From Oceanospirillaceae bacterium (GTDB taxonomy: Bacteria; Pseudomonadota; Gammaproteobacteria; Pseudomonadales; Balneatricaceae), in assembly GCA_003523085.1 (NCBI GenBank), contig DPHD01000007.1:24950-51190 (forward strand): a stretch of 26,241 nt of DNA, read 5' to 3'. Shown here piece by piece: positions 1 to 7,275 of the stretch. Every line of letters begins with the position of its first letter. Positions within the stretch are counted from its first letter, which is position 1. A program made the translations under genes and the position numbers. A model generated the notes under the pieces. That model was not told the origin of the DNA. It made no database searches and was given only the letters and a program-made list of their open reading frames with translations.

Positions 1-31
1 TGACGTAAAGGCGGGCCAGAATGAAGTTAGC

Positions 32-1444
32 CTATAACTGTAACAGTTCTTCCACTGGGCAGCCACAGCCATCTTCCACCGCCTGTGCGGCTGCTAAAAC
101 ATGTTGTTCGCCATACCGTGGACCAATAAGTTGCACGCCAATGGGCACACCTAAACCCCGGGATTGCGTGGGTACGCTCATACAAGGCAAGTCTAAGTAG
201 TTCATGCTGGCCATGTTGCTGCAAGATTCGAGCACCGCTTCCAAAGACTCTATGGAGCCCATGTCAGCAGCGGCTTGGTAAGGCGGTGTGGTAACCATCG
301 GGGTGAGCACAATGGGGTAGCGTCGCTGAAACTGGTCCCATTCACGGTGATAATGGTTACGCTTCGACAAGGCTTGTGCATAACCGGCTAGATCAAAGGG
401 CTGTGATAATTGTAAATAGTGATCCAACACCCGCCGCAATTGCCCGGAACCAAAGCGGTCGACCACGGCTGTTTTGGCAAGGCTCATTTCAGTGAACATG
501 AGGCGCATGTAGGTGGTATAGATATCGTACATGCTTGGAGGAGTGGCAATTTCCACCTCGTAGCCCGCTTTCGTTAAGGCTGCGACCGCTTGGTCTAGGG
601 CGGCATCAACGCTAGGATCGAGGCCCACGTTGAGGGGGTCGCGCGCTAACGCAACACGCTTGGGTAATGGTCGATCAATTTCAAACGGCGGCAAAGACCA
701 AGTATCAAGGCTGTGGTAACCCGTCATGGCCTCAAAACCCAGCTTAACATCGGCAACATTGCGTGCCAGGGGGCCTTGGGCTGATGACAGTTGCACAGTA
801 ACGGGTCGTTCACTCAAGGCGCTGCTGTTATAAAAGGGGATGCGTCCGGTGGTGGGGCGCAATCCGGTGATGCCGCAACAATAGGCTGGGCCACGCACCG
901 AACCGCCTAAGTCGTTACCTTGGGCAATACAACCTACACCCACTGCGACGGAGCTGGCTGCACCCCCACTAGAGCCGCCTGGGCTAAGCGCCTTATTCCA
1001 AGGATTTAAAGTGGCACCAAACAATTCATTATCGGTGTGAAAACGCCAAGACAATTCAGGCGCGTTGGTACGCCCCATTGGGATCGCCCCAGCGGCCCGA
1101 AAGTTTTGCACTAAGGGTGCGTCTTCAGTGGCGTAGAGTTCTTCAAAGTCGCGCACGCCATTACTGGTGGCACAGCCATATTGGTCGACGTTTTCTTTGA
1201 TGGTAACCGGCACGCCGTGCAATGGTCCAAGGGGCTTGCCGGCAGCAATGGCTTGGTCTGCGGCACGGGCATCCGCCATGGCTTGTTCATCGTAACGGGT
1301 GGTGATGGCGTTTAACACTTGGGTTTGGGTAGCCCGCTCTAGGTGGGACTGCATAACCGCTTCGCAACTAATTTCGCTCTGTTTTATCTTTTTTGCGGTG
1401 TCGCTGGCGCTTAATTGCCATAAAGCCGTGGTGGTTGATGTCAT
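32..1444 (-). CDS. Amidase signature family hydrolase
   Basis: A 470-residue amidase-signature enzyme that hydrolyses a carboxamide to acid plus ammonia or amine, probably in the cytoplasm since no signal peptide is visible. The Ser-cisSer-Lys triad is complete: Lys83 in VTIKENVD, cis-Ser158 in PGGSSGG and nucleophile Ser182 in DLGGSVRGPA. The 24-residue spacing between the two serines is the same as in FAAH. The ATG start is preceded by AAGGA at 7 nt. It is the last gene of a minus-strand unit behind the TRAP genes, 27 nt after the large permease, so it probably acts on the imported compound. It is less likely to be GatA, because no gatB or gatC is nearby and the context is catabolic. The family is certain from the motifs; the substrate is unknown. 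Confidence 0.9.
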   Translation of the reverse strand: MTSTTTALWQLSASDTAKKIKQSEISCEAVMQSHLERATQTQVLNAITTRYDEQAMADARAADQAIAAGKPLGPLHGVPVTIKENVDQYGCATSNGVRDFEELYATEDAPLVQNFRAAGAIPMGRTNAPELSWRFHTDNELFGATLNPWNKALSPGGSSGGAASSVAVGVGCIAQGNDLGGSVRGPAYCCGITGLRPTTGRIPFYNSSALSERPVTVQLSSAQGPLARNVADVKLGFEAMTGYHSLDTWSLPPFEIDRPLPKRVALARDPLNVGLDPSVDAALDQAVAALTKAGYEVEIATPPSMYDIYTTYMRLMFTEMSLAKTAVVDRFGSGQLRRVLDHYLQLSQPFDLAGYAQALSKRNHYHREWDQFQRRYPIVLTPMVTTPPYQAAADMGSIESLEAVLESCSNMASMNYLDLPCMSVPTQSRGLGVPIGVQLIGPRYGEQHVLAAAQAVEDGCGCPVEELLQL

Positions 1445-1471
1445 AATAAGTCCTTATAAGGATAGGTTAGG

Positions 1472-2731
1472 TTAGTTAACCAAAAAAAGTGATACTTCAG
1501 GCACGAAGCTGACCAGCATAAGTACACCCAACATTAGTAAAATAAAGGGCACTACGGACTTGGTAACTTCCAAGAAACTTTCCTTAAAGGCAGAGGTGGC
1601 CACCACTAAGTTGATGCCCACCGGAGGCGTTAGCAAGCCAATTTCTAAGTTGATCACCATGATGATGCCTAGGTGTACCGGGTCGATACCGTAGGCCAAA
1701 GCCACCGGCAGCATGATGGGCGCCATAATCAAGATGGCGGCGATAATTTCCATCAAACAACCAATGGCCAATAACATGATATTAAGGCCAATGATGAACA
1801 TCCACTTGTCTTCAACATGGGTGGTCATCCATTGGGCCAAATTTGCAGGTACTTGTTCGGCCGTAAGAAGTAGGTTCAAGCTCATGGCAATCGCAATAAT
1901 TGGTACCAGGCCGCCTAGCATTTCTGTGGTATTGACGACGGTTTCATAGAGCTGTTTGAGCTCCAATTCACGATGAATAAAAATTTCAATGATAATGGCG
2001 TAGGTTAAAGCAATGGCGGCTGACTCAGTGGCGGTAAAATAACCAGAATAGATGCCGCCTAATAAAATGACTGGCATTAACAGTGACCAAATACCACGTT
2101 TTAAACTCGTCAAAAAGCGGCTTAAGCTAAACGCTTTACGGGGCATGGTACGGTTAACCCATACGGAATAGACCGTCAGTACTAAGGTTAAAATAATACC
2201 TGGAATAATGCCGGCTAAGAACATATCGGTAATGGATGTTTCGGTCACGATGCCATAGATGATCATGGGGATAGAAGGTGGAATCACCACGCCTAAGGTG
2301 CCGGCGCTGGTGAGCGCGCCCAAGGCATATTTTTTGCTGTAACCTTGTTCCAGTAGGGCTGGGTAAAGGATGGCGCCCACCGCTAATAAGGTGACCATGG
2401 ATGAACCAGAAATGGCCGCGAAAAAAGCACAGGACAAAATGGTCGCCGCACCTAATCCGCCTGGTAAATTGCAAGTGGCTTCTTTGAGGACGTTGATGAG
2501 TCGTGTAGCAATGGCGCCACGACACATAATGGTGCCGCACAATAAAAACAGTGGAATTGATAACAAGGCATCACGGTCTAGCGCCGCCCAAATATCTTCA
2601 GCCATATAAATTAAGTCGGCATCGCCATAAAACATATGGATGGCAGCTGCCAAAATTAATAACACTACAATTAGGTTTAGACGCAGTACTAGTAATACTA
2701 ATACCATGGCCGTTAGGGCGATCGCGCTCAT
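1472..2731 (-). CDS. dctM: TRAP transporter large permease (DctM type)
   Basis: A 419-residue, very hydrophobic protein of the usual DctM length with about 12 membrane segments. It has the family features: a conserved early LFLLCGTIM segment, a GVVIPPSIPMI loop near the middle and LEIGLLTPPVGINL toward the C terminus. It forms the sodium-driven translocation pathway of a tripartite TRAP importer in the inner membrane. Its start overlaps the stop of the small permease gene by 4 bases, which indicates translational coupling. The transported substrate cannot be read from this subunit. The symbol is generic, since the function may be unrelated to C4-dicarboxylates. Confidence 0.93.
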   Translation of the reverse strand: MSAIALTAMVLVLLVLRLNLIVVLLILAAAIHMFYGDADLIYMAEDIWAALDRDALLSIPLFLLCGTIMCRGAIATRLINVLKEATCNLPGGLGAATILSCAFFAAISGSSMVTLLAVGAILYPALLEQGYSKKYALGALTSAGTLGVVIPPSIPMIIYGIVTETSITDMFLAGIIPGIILTLVLTVYSVWVNRTMPRKAFSLSRFLTSLKRGIWSLLMPVILLGGIYSGYFTATESAAIALTYAIIIEIFIHRELELKQLYETVVNTTEMLGGLVPIIAIAMSLNLLLTAEQVPANLAQWMTTHVEDKWMFIIGLNIMLLAIGCLMEIIAAILIMAPIMLPVALAYGIDPVHLGIIMVINLEIGLLTPPVGINLVVATSAFKESFLEVTKSVVPFILLMLGVLMLVSFVPEVSLFLVN

Positions 2732-3213
2732 TGTAGTTCCTCGTCAGGTCGTAACTTCGGCTGCAAAGTAAAGGCAGCGTGGCGTAATGCGGTGGAGAAG
2801 AAAGTGTAAGGTAAAATAATTTGGAAGGGCCAAATGGGCCAGTCCAACACGGGTGCCAAAAATTGATAATTATAGGAATCTTGCACCAGTAAAATGGAAA
2901 AGTAGCCAGCGAAAGAAAAAGTAATGCAGGCGATTAAGTCACCTAGTCTAGCCAAATTCCGCGTCCATGCGGCGGGTGCCCAGTTGTCGGTAAACTTGGG
3001 CCTGATATGTTTGCCTTTGGAGGTAGCTAAACCAAGGCCAACAAGACCTGCCGCAACGGCCGCATACACAGCGACTTTCTGAATACCCCAGATACTATGG
3101 TGAAACATCTCTCGGCCAATAATATCGGCAACAAGGGCTAGGGTAACAACGGTATAAGCTAGCACTGCAAACAGGGCTTCTATACGAAACAGGTGGCGCA
3201 AAAAATGCTGCAT
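2728..3213 (-). CDS. dctQ: TRAP transporter small permease (DctQ type)
   Basis: A 161-residue membrane protein with four predicted hydrophobic segments, the normal size and layout of a DctQ subunit. Recognisable elements are the segment ending ADIIGREMFHHS after the first helix, the second-helix AAVAAGLVGLGLA stretch followed by KGKHIRP, and a final PYTFFSTALRH. In TRAP systems this subunit supports the large permease and the docking of the binding protein. It lies between dctP and dctM, overlapping dctM by 4 bases. The gap to dctP is 172 bases and contains a palindromic repeat, so the two permease genes may be expressed at a different level from the binding protein. Confidence 0.9.
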   Translation of the reverse strand: MQHFLRHLFRIEALFAVLAYTVVTLALVADIIGREMFHHSIWGIQKVAVYAAVAAGLVGLGLATSKGKHIRPKFTDNWAPAAWTRNLARLGDLIACITFSFAGYFSILLVQDSYNYQFLAPVLDWPIWPFQIILPYTFFSTALRHAAFTLQPKLRPDEELQ

Positions 3214-3242
3214 ACATGCTCCTAGGAATAGGGTAGGTTAAG

Positions 3243-3315
3243 GTCATAGCGAGCAGCGAAGCGACGCGGCAATTGATAGGCCGCGGTAAAGGCTTGCTTC
3301 GCTACGCTCGCAATG
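3243..3315. repeat. Dispersed palindromic (REP-like) element
   Basis: The sequence has arms GCGAGCAGCGAAGCG (from about 3249) and TTGCTTCGCTACGCTCGCAA (about 3295-3314). They are imperfect inverted complements around a central CGCGGC/GCCGCG hairpin (3265-3270 and 3280-3285). The pattern resembles the GCGAGCGAAGCG-type repeats scattered through many proteobacterial chromosomes, and it is related to the element at 23205-23293. It fills most of the dctP-dctQ gap, where it could form mRNA structure. Confidence 0.7.
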
Positions 3316-3385
3316 TATAGGGTCTGGCAACGGAGCTAAGCCTTTCAATGACGAGGAATACCCCTCGCCATGGGTTGCCTTAGCG

Positions 3386-4384
3386 CTACTGGCTACAAGC
3401 CGCCTTAGCTGCTTCGATTTGTGGCCAAATGGTAGCAGAATCACCACCAATGCTAGCCACTAGCTCATCGCGACCTGGCAATACCGCAGCTTTCCACTGA
3501 GCTCTTTGCTCTGCAGTTTGCTCGTATACTGGGCCACCAGCTTCTTTGTATTTGTTAAGCAAGAAGGCGCCCATGCCGCGTACTTGTGCACGTAAACCCG
3601 CGATTGGGGCTAAGCCATTGGTGAATTGTGACTGACCTTCGGCACCTAACTTGTCCCATACCTTAGCACTCATTAAAATCACACCCGACTGATGGGAGTG
3701 ACGGCTCAAGGTATAGTGTGGTGCTAGCTTCCCAAAACCTGCCGCAACAAAGGTAACAGAACTCAAAGTGGCACCATCAACCATGCCGGTTTGTAATGCG
3801 GCTGGAGTTTCGGCAAAAGGCAGTACTACAGCGTTGGCGCCAATGTTCTCTAAGTAGTTAGGGGAATATTTAGCGGGTGCGGCGCGAATCTTATAACCGT
3901 CGAAGTCGCTAGGCGTAAGCATTGGTTTTTTAGCCAGCGTGTTAGTCCAACCCAGTTCGTTCCATTGAAGGAACTTGAGGCCTTTGTTAGCAAATAGCGG
4001 TTCAAACACCGCACTTAGGTGTTGATCCATCGCACAGTCTAGCTGCTTGTATGAATCCCACAGGTAAGGTACACCCATCAACGCCATTTCTGGCACCATG
4101 GTGGCAGCGGCGGTCATAGAGAATCCGCCAAAGTCGATACGACCACGGGCTACTTGCTTAATAACAGTGACTTCGTCACCCAGCTGACCGCCATTAAATA
4201 AACTAATTTTAATTTCGCCATTACTATTGGCAGATACAGCATCACGAATGGCTTCACTGTGCTTCACCCATGGGGTGTTGGCAGGCGCGGCGGATGCGTA
4301 TTTCATTTCAGTTACTGCGTGGCTTACGCCTGATGTTAGTCCGATGGCTAAACCGGTAGCAGCGGCTAGTGATTTGATTTTCAT
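3386..4384 (-). CDS. dctP: TRAP transporter substrate-binding protein (DctP type)
   Basis: A 332-residue periplasmic binding protein. Reading starts at the ATG ending at 4384 because GAGG precedes it at a suitable distance and it opens directly with a signal peptide (MKIKSLAAATGLAIG...SHA, cleavage near residue 23). An upstream in-frame ATG would add 24 non-signal residues. Family features visible are GGQLGDE, the GYKIRAAP segment carrying the arginine that usually binds a substrate carboxylate, and LPFAETPAALQTGMVDGA. It captures an organic acid-like ligand and delivers it to the DctQM permease. It is the first gene of the minus-strand unit and is divergent from the tetR gene, so it is the likely repression target. 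The substrate is not identified. Confidence 0.92.
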   Translation of the reverse strand: MKIKSLAAATGLAIGLTSGVSHAVTEMKYASAAPANTPWVKHSEAIRDAVSANSNGEIKISLFNGGQLGDEVTVIKQVARGRIDFGGFSMTAAATMVPEMALMGVPYLWDSYKQLDCAMDQHLSAVFEPLFANKGLKFLQWNELGWTNTLAKKPMLTPSDFDGYKIRAAPAKYSPNYLENIGANAVVLPFAETPAALQTGMVDGATLSSVTFVAAGFGKLAPHYTLSRHSHQSGVILMSAKVWDKLGAEGQSQFTNGLAPIAGLRAQVRGMGAFLLNKYKEAGGPVYEQTAEQRAQWKAAVLPGRDELVASIGGDSATIWPQIEAAKAACSQ

Positions 4385-4502
4385 GAAGTTATCCTCAATT
4401 TTATTGTATTTATAATAACCAAAATACCAGGCGCCGTTGATAAAGGTGCTTGACATTAGTCTAGTTCTAGTTAAATGAAAGTTCTACATAAGGATAGTGA
4501 CC
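4385..4502. promoter_or_regulatory. Divergent promoter/operator region between dctP and tetR
   Basis: 118 bases separate two divergent start codons. Toward the tetR gene there is TTGACA at 4450-4455 with TTAAAT at 4471-4476 (15-nt spacer) or TAAATG one base later, so this is a weak candidate promoter. The near-palindrome CTAGTTCTAG lies between the two boxes and is a plausible repressor operator. Toward dctP the AT-rich stretch contains TACAAT (minus strand) shortly before the ribosome binding site, but no convincing -35 was found. The location fits autoregulation and control of both arms by the TetR protein; that is inference. Confidence 0.4.
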
Positions 4503-5105
4503 ATGGGACGATTAGCACCAACCCAACAAAGAGGTAAAGTGGCCGAGCGCAACATCGTTAATGCGGCGCAAGTTATTTTTGCAAAACAAGGTTATGCAGG
4601 CGCACGGGTGGCAGACATTGTGGCTTTGGCAGGTTCGTCCACCGGTAATTTCTATTATCGATTCAAGAACAAAGAAGCCTTGTTCGACTTTATGTTAGCC
4701 GACTTCCTTAGCCTCGCTAGGCATACCGTTTCGCAGATGCCCGACCATGCAGACTGTGTTGAAGATCTGGTGTTGTGGATGATCACTCGTAATGCTCAAT
4801 TGTTAGAACAAAATCATGGTTTCTATCGAGCCGTTAACGAGGTGTCTATTCGTAACCCAGACACGTGGCAAAAATTGCGCGACCTCACCAGGGAAATTGG
4901 TGATGCAGTGATTATTAAGATGGCACCGTTCGAGCAACAAATAAGCGCCCTTGACTGGAAAAAATCGGTGTACGAAATGATAGAGCTCACCACTGGCTAC
5001 ATGGCAAATCAAGCCGTACACCACATGGATAGTAAGCTGGATTCAAAGGCCAATATTGACTTACATTTTCGCGCCAGTATGGGCATCTTAGGTATTTGTC
5101 CATGA
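4503..5105 (+). CDS. TetR/AcrR family transcriptional regulator
   Basis: A 200-residue one-domain-plus-ligand-domain repressor. The helix-turn-helix lies near residues 33-52 (ARVADIVALAGSSTGNFYYRF), followed by the typical KNKEALF. The remaining 140 residues are a helical ligand-binding and dimerisation domain without assignable specificity. ATG at 4503 is preferred over the in-frame GTG at 4497 because AAGGA lies about 8 nt upstream of the ATG. The stop overlaps the acylase start as ATGA, so the two are translationally coupled. By location it is expected to sense the substrate or an acyl product and control both the TRAP/amidase unit and the acylase/fadD unit. Confidence 0.92.
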   Translation: MGRLAPTQQRGKVAERNIVNAAQVIFAKQGYAGARVADIVALAGSSTGNFYYRFKNKEALFDFMLADFLSLARHTVSQMPDHADCVEDLVLWMITRNAQLLEQNHGFYRAVNEVSIRNPDTWQKLRDLTREIGDAVIIKMAPFEQQISALDWKKSVYEMIELTTGYMANQAVHHMDSKLDSKANIDLHFRASMGILGICP

Positions 5106-6469
5106 CTAATTACACACTTGATTGGGATGAATGGGCTACACCAACGATTAATGGGCCCACGTGGCCCGATGTAATGCAGGGTTTTGCTTATGCTCAAGCC
5201 TATTTACACCCCAACTTGTTAATGGCCGCTTTAGTGCGGGCACAAGGAGAGGCCGCACAAACCCTAGGCCAACACTCAGGCTTGCCACACCAAGGATTAA
5301 CCAAACAACCTCAAGGGGTGGACTACCTGCAGTCGGATAGGTTGGTATGGCAGCTAGATATTGCGCGTTTAGGAGACCAATATTGGCAGCAACAAGACCC
5401 ACAAATGGTGTTGCAAGTTAAAGCCTTTTGCAAAGGTATTAATACTTGTCGGCAGGAGCACCCAGACCGGTTCGACAGCCGCTTTGCTAATGTTGGTGTG
5501 ATTACTCCACCGATGGTTATGGCCCACGTGGCGCATATTTTGGTGGGTTTTCAGGTGATGATCCGCCAGCCTAGTCTGGTGCAATGGATGCAAGGTTCAC
5601 ATCCGGTGATGCCGAGTTGGAGTGATTTTGCGGGAGCCGGCTCCAATGCCTGTGTTATTGGCCCAGCTAAAAGCCAACACGGCCACCCGATGTTGGCTTG
5701 TAACCCTCATACCCAATGGGACGTGGATCTCAATACCTTTGTCGAAGTGCGTCTTAATGTTGCTGGTCAAGGCTACGTGGGCGCCACCATGGTAGGTTGG
5801 CCTGGCTTATTAATGGCTTGCAATGCCTACCAAGGGTTTGCAGGTACGGTAAACACTCAGTCGAGCTTGAGCTTTTATCAGCTGACGACGAACAATGATG
5901 CTTTTGCAGTCGATGGTGATGAGCATCATTTAGAGCGGCAGCCAAAACAGATTAAGTGTTTACAAAAAGATGGGCAATATAGCAGCCATGAACAAGTTCA
6001 AACTTGGTCACAGCGCCATCAAGCCTTTGTTATGGCACAAAGGCAGGTGGTGGATGAGCAACAATTGTTGCTTATGGCATACGCGGGAAGGCCTTATGGC
6101 CAAACCCTTAGGCAGTTGTTTGACATGACGAGCGCAACCAGTTTGGCAAGCTTTCAAGACGCACAACAACAGCACCAATTGCCCATGTTTAATATTCTAT
6201 ATGCAGGCCGCGACGAGGGCGATAATCAGGCGCATATACAATACAGTTTTCACACCATGCCTCCGGCACGAGACAAAGGCACGTGGGCTGATTGGTGGCA
6301 GGTGTTAGATGGCCATAAGAGCAGTAATATTTGTACCGGTTTAACTCCGTATAGTGCGCTATTTCACCACCAAGATAGCGCAAGTGGTTGGTATCAAAAC
6401 TGTAATGATTCGCCTTATTCTTGCACCTTGCCATCGCCGTTTGATCCTCTAGATTACCCCGCTGGCTAG
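5102..6469 (+). CDS. Penicillin/AHL-acylase family Ntn-hydrolase, N-terminal part (frameshifted)
   Basis: The N-terminal 455 residues of a penicillin-acylase-family amidohydrolase. These enzymes self-cleave before a serine that becomes the N-terminal nucleophile of the beta chain. Here that is Ser181 in GAGSNACVIG, giving an alpha region of about 180 residues. It is followed by CNPHTQW, GATMVGWPGLL and GFAGTVNTQ, where the Asn would stabilise the oxyanion. The NPH-x-x-W arrangement recalls the AHL/lipid-acylase branch (PvdQ, AiiD). There is no signal peptide, although most relatives are periplasmic, and the ATGA overlap with tetR excludes an upstream extension. The frame stops at TAG 6467-6469, directly after PFDPLDYPAG. 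The rest of the enzyme continues in another frame from 6460 on, so this part alone should be inactive. Confidence 0.88.
   Translation: MTNYTLDWDEWATPTINGPTWPDVMQGFAYAQAYLHPNLLMAALVRAQGEAAQTLGQHSGLPHQGLTKQPQGVDYLQSDRLVWQLDIARLGDQYWQQQDPQMVLQVKAFCKGINTCRQEHPDRFDSRFANVGVITPPMVMAHVAHILVGFQVMIRQPSLVQWMQGSHPVMPSWSDFAGAGSNACVIGPAKSQHGHPMLACNPHTQWDVDLNTFVEVRLNVAGQGYVGATMVGWPGLLMACNAYQGFAGTVNTQSSLSFYQLTTNNDAFAVDGDEHHLERQPKQIKCLQKDGQYSSHEQVQTWSQRHQAFVMAQRQVVDEQQLLLMAYAGRPYGQTLRQLFDMTSATSLASFQDAQQQHQLPMFNILYAGRDEGDNQAHIQYSFHTMPPARDKGTWADWWQVLDGHKSSNICTGLTPYSALFHHQDSASGWYQNCNDSPYSCTLPSPFDPLDYPAG
6457..6460 (+). other. Probable one-base frameshift site (C-run) in the acylase gene
   Basis: The frame breaks at a run of four C. 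With one more C, the reading continues D-Y-P-R-W-L-A-P-V-Y-T-N-F-R-A-Q, joining both halves into one frame of 722 codons (5102-7266 plus one base). The joined segment looks like the normal family continuation. A lost C, either in the genome or as a sequencing/assembly error, is the simplest explanation. Slippage of a proline tRNA on CCCC would give the same protein but is not supported by any flanking stimulator that I can see. Confidence 0.7.
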
Positions 6470-6474
6470 CACCT

Positions 6475-7266
6475 GTGTACACCAATTTTAGGGCTCAAAA
6501 CTACAGCCGAGTCTTGAGCGGCACACAAAACTTTGATTTTGAATCGTTTGTGGCGGCTAAATTTTCCACCCGCGTAGAGCTGGCTGGCCGAATATTGCCA
6601 CAGTTGTTGTTGGCGATTGAGACACAAACTCAGCACCCGCAACGGGTTTTATTACAACAATGTGGTGAGGTGTTAAAACAGTGGGATCAACACACAGACC
6701 CTTCGAGCCAAGGTGCATTTTTGTTCTTACAGTGGTTGCTGCATCAAGACCTTGAGGATGCGGTGGCTAGTCCTCTATTTGCAGATAGCTGGGATTTTGG
6801 CCTCGCTTTAGACTACCAATCCTGTCTCAATTCGCTCGATACACCTAGCCAAATGGCCAACAGTGACAGTGCATTAGAAGCGCTGATAGCAGCGGCTAAT
6901 TACATAAAGCAAAACGGGTACCAGCTCGGTGTGGAGTGGCAACACGCAGTGGTACTGCAACACGGTGAATATCAAGTGCCTGCAGTGGGTGGTCCCGGTG
7001 ATCCTATGGGTGTTATTGCCGCAATACCGCTTAGCCCGAGTCTGAGGCCGCAAATTAAAGGCGGTGCGTTGCCTGCCAATCGTATTGAAAATGACGGTGG
7101 TGAAACCTTTGTGATGATGGTTGAGTTCACCCCAGAAGGCGCTAGTGGAGGCACTATTTTAAGTTACGGTAATTCTAGTATCTATCACCACACACACAAT
7201 GGCGACCAGCTTGAGTTGCTTGCTAAGCGTCAGTTACGGGCGTTTTCTATTAATAAAAAACAGTGA
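6475..7266 (+). CDS. Penicillin/AHL-acylase family, C-terminal part (frameshifted)
   Basis: The C-terminal 263 residues of the acylase beta chain. The open frame extends upstream of the nominal GTG at 6475 to at least 6460 (R-W-L-A-P-V-Y-T-N-F), and no ribosome binding site precedes the GTG, so this is not an independent gene start. Family features include FRAQNYSRVL after the junction, a late GGPGDPMG segment, and GGETFVMMVEFTPEGASGG leading to LSYGNSSIYHH. These are the usual conserved C-terminal motifs around the returning strand of the Ntn fold. Both halves are otherwise free of stops and degradation, which indicates either a very recent mutation or an error in the sequence. It ends 9 bases before fadD and is clearly in the same transcription unit. 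Confidence 0.82.
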   Translation: MYTNFRAQNYSRVLSGTQNFDFESFVAAKFSTRVELAGRILPQLLLAIETQTQHPQRVLLQQCGEVLKQWDQHTDPSSQGAFLFLQWLLHQDLEDAVASPLFADSWDFGLALDYQSCLNSLDTPSQMANSDSALEALIAAANYIKQNGYQLGVEWQHAVVLQHGEYQVPAVGGPGDPMGVIAAIPLSPSLRPQIKGGALPANRIENDGGETFVMMVEFTPEGASGGTILSYGNSSIYHHTHNGDQLELLAKRQLRAFSINKKQ

Positions 7267-7275
7267 GAAACAATC

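Noticed and set aside
32..1444. GatA subunit of the tRNA amidotransferase
   Set aside because: There is no gatB or gatC beside it, and the gene ends a TRAP transporter unit, which points to a catabolic amidase.
6440..6480. Programmed -1 ribosomal frameshift in the acylase gene
   Set aside because: CCCC would allow slippage, but there is no canonical heptamer and no obvious downstream pseudoknot or upstream Shine-Dalgarno stimulator. A missing C is simpler.
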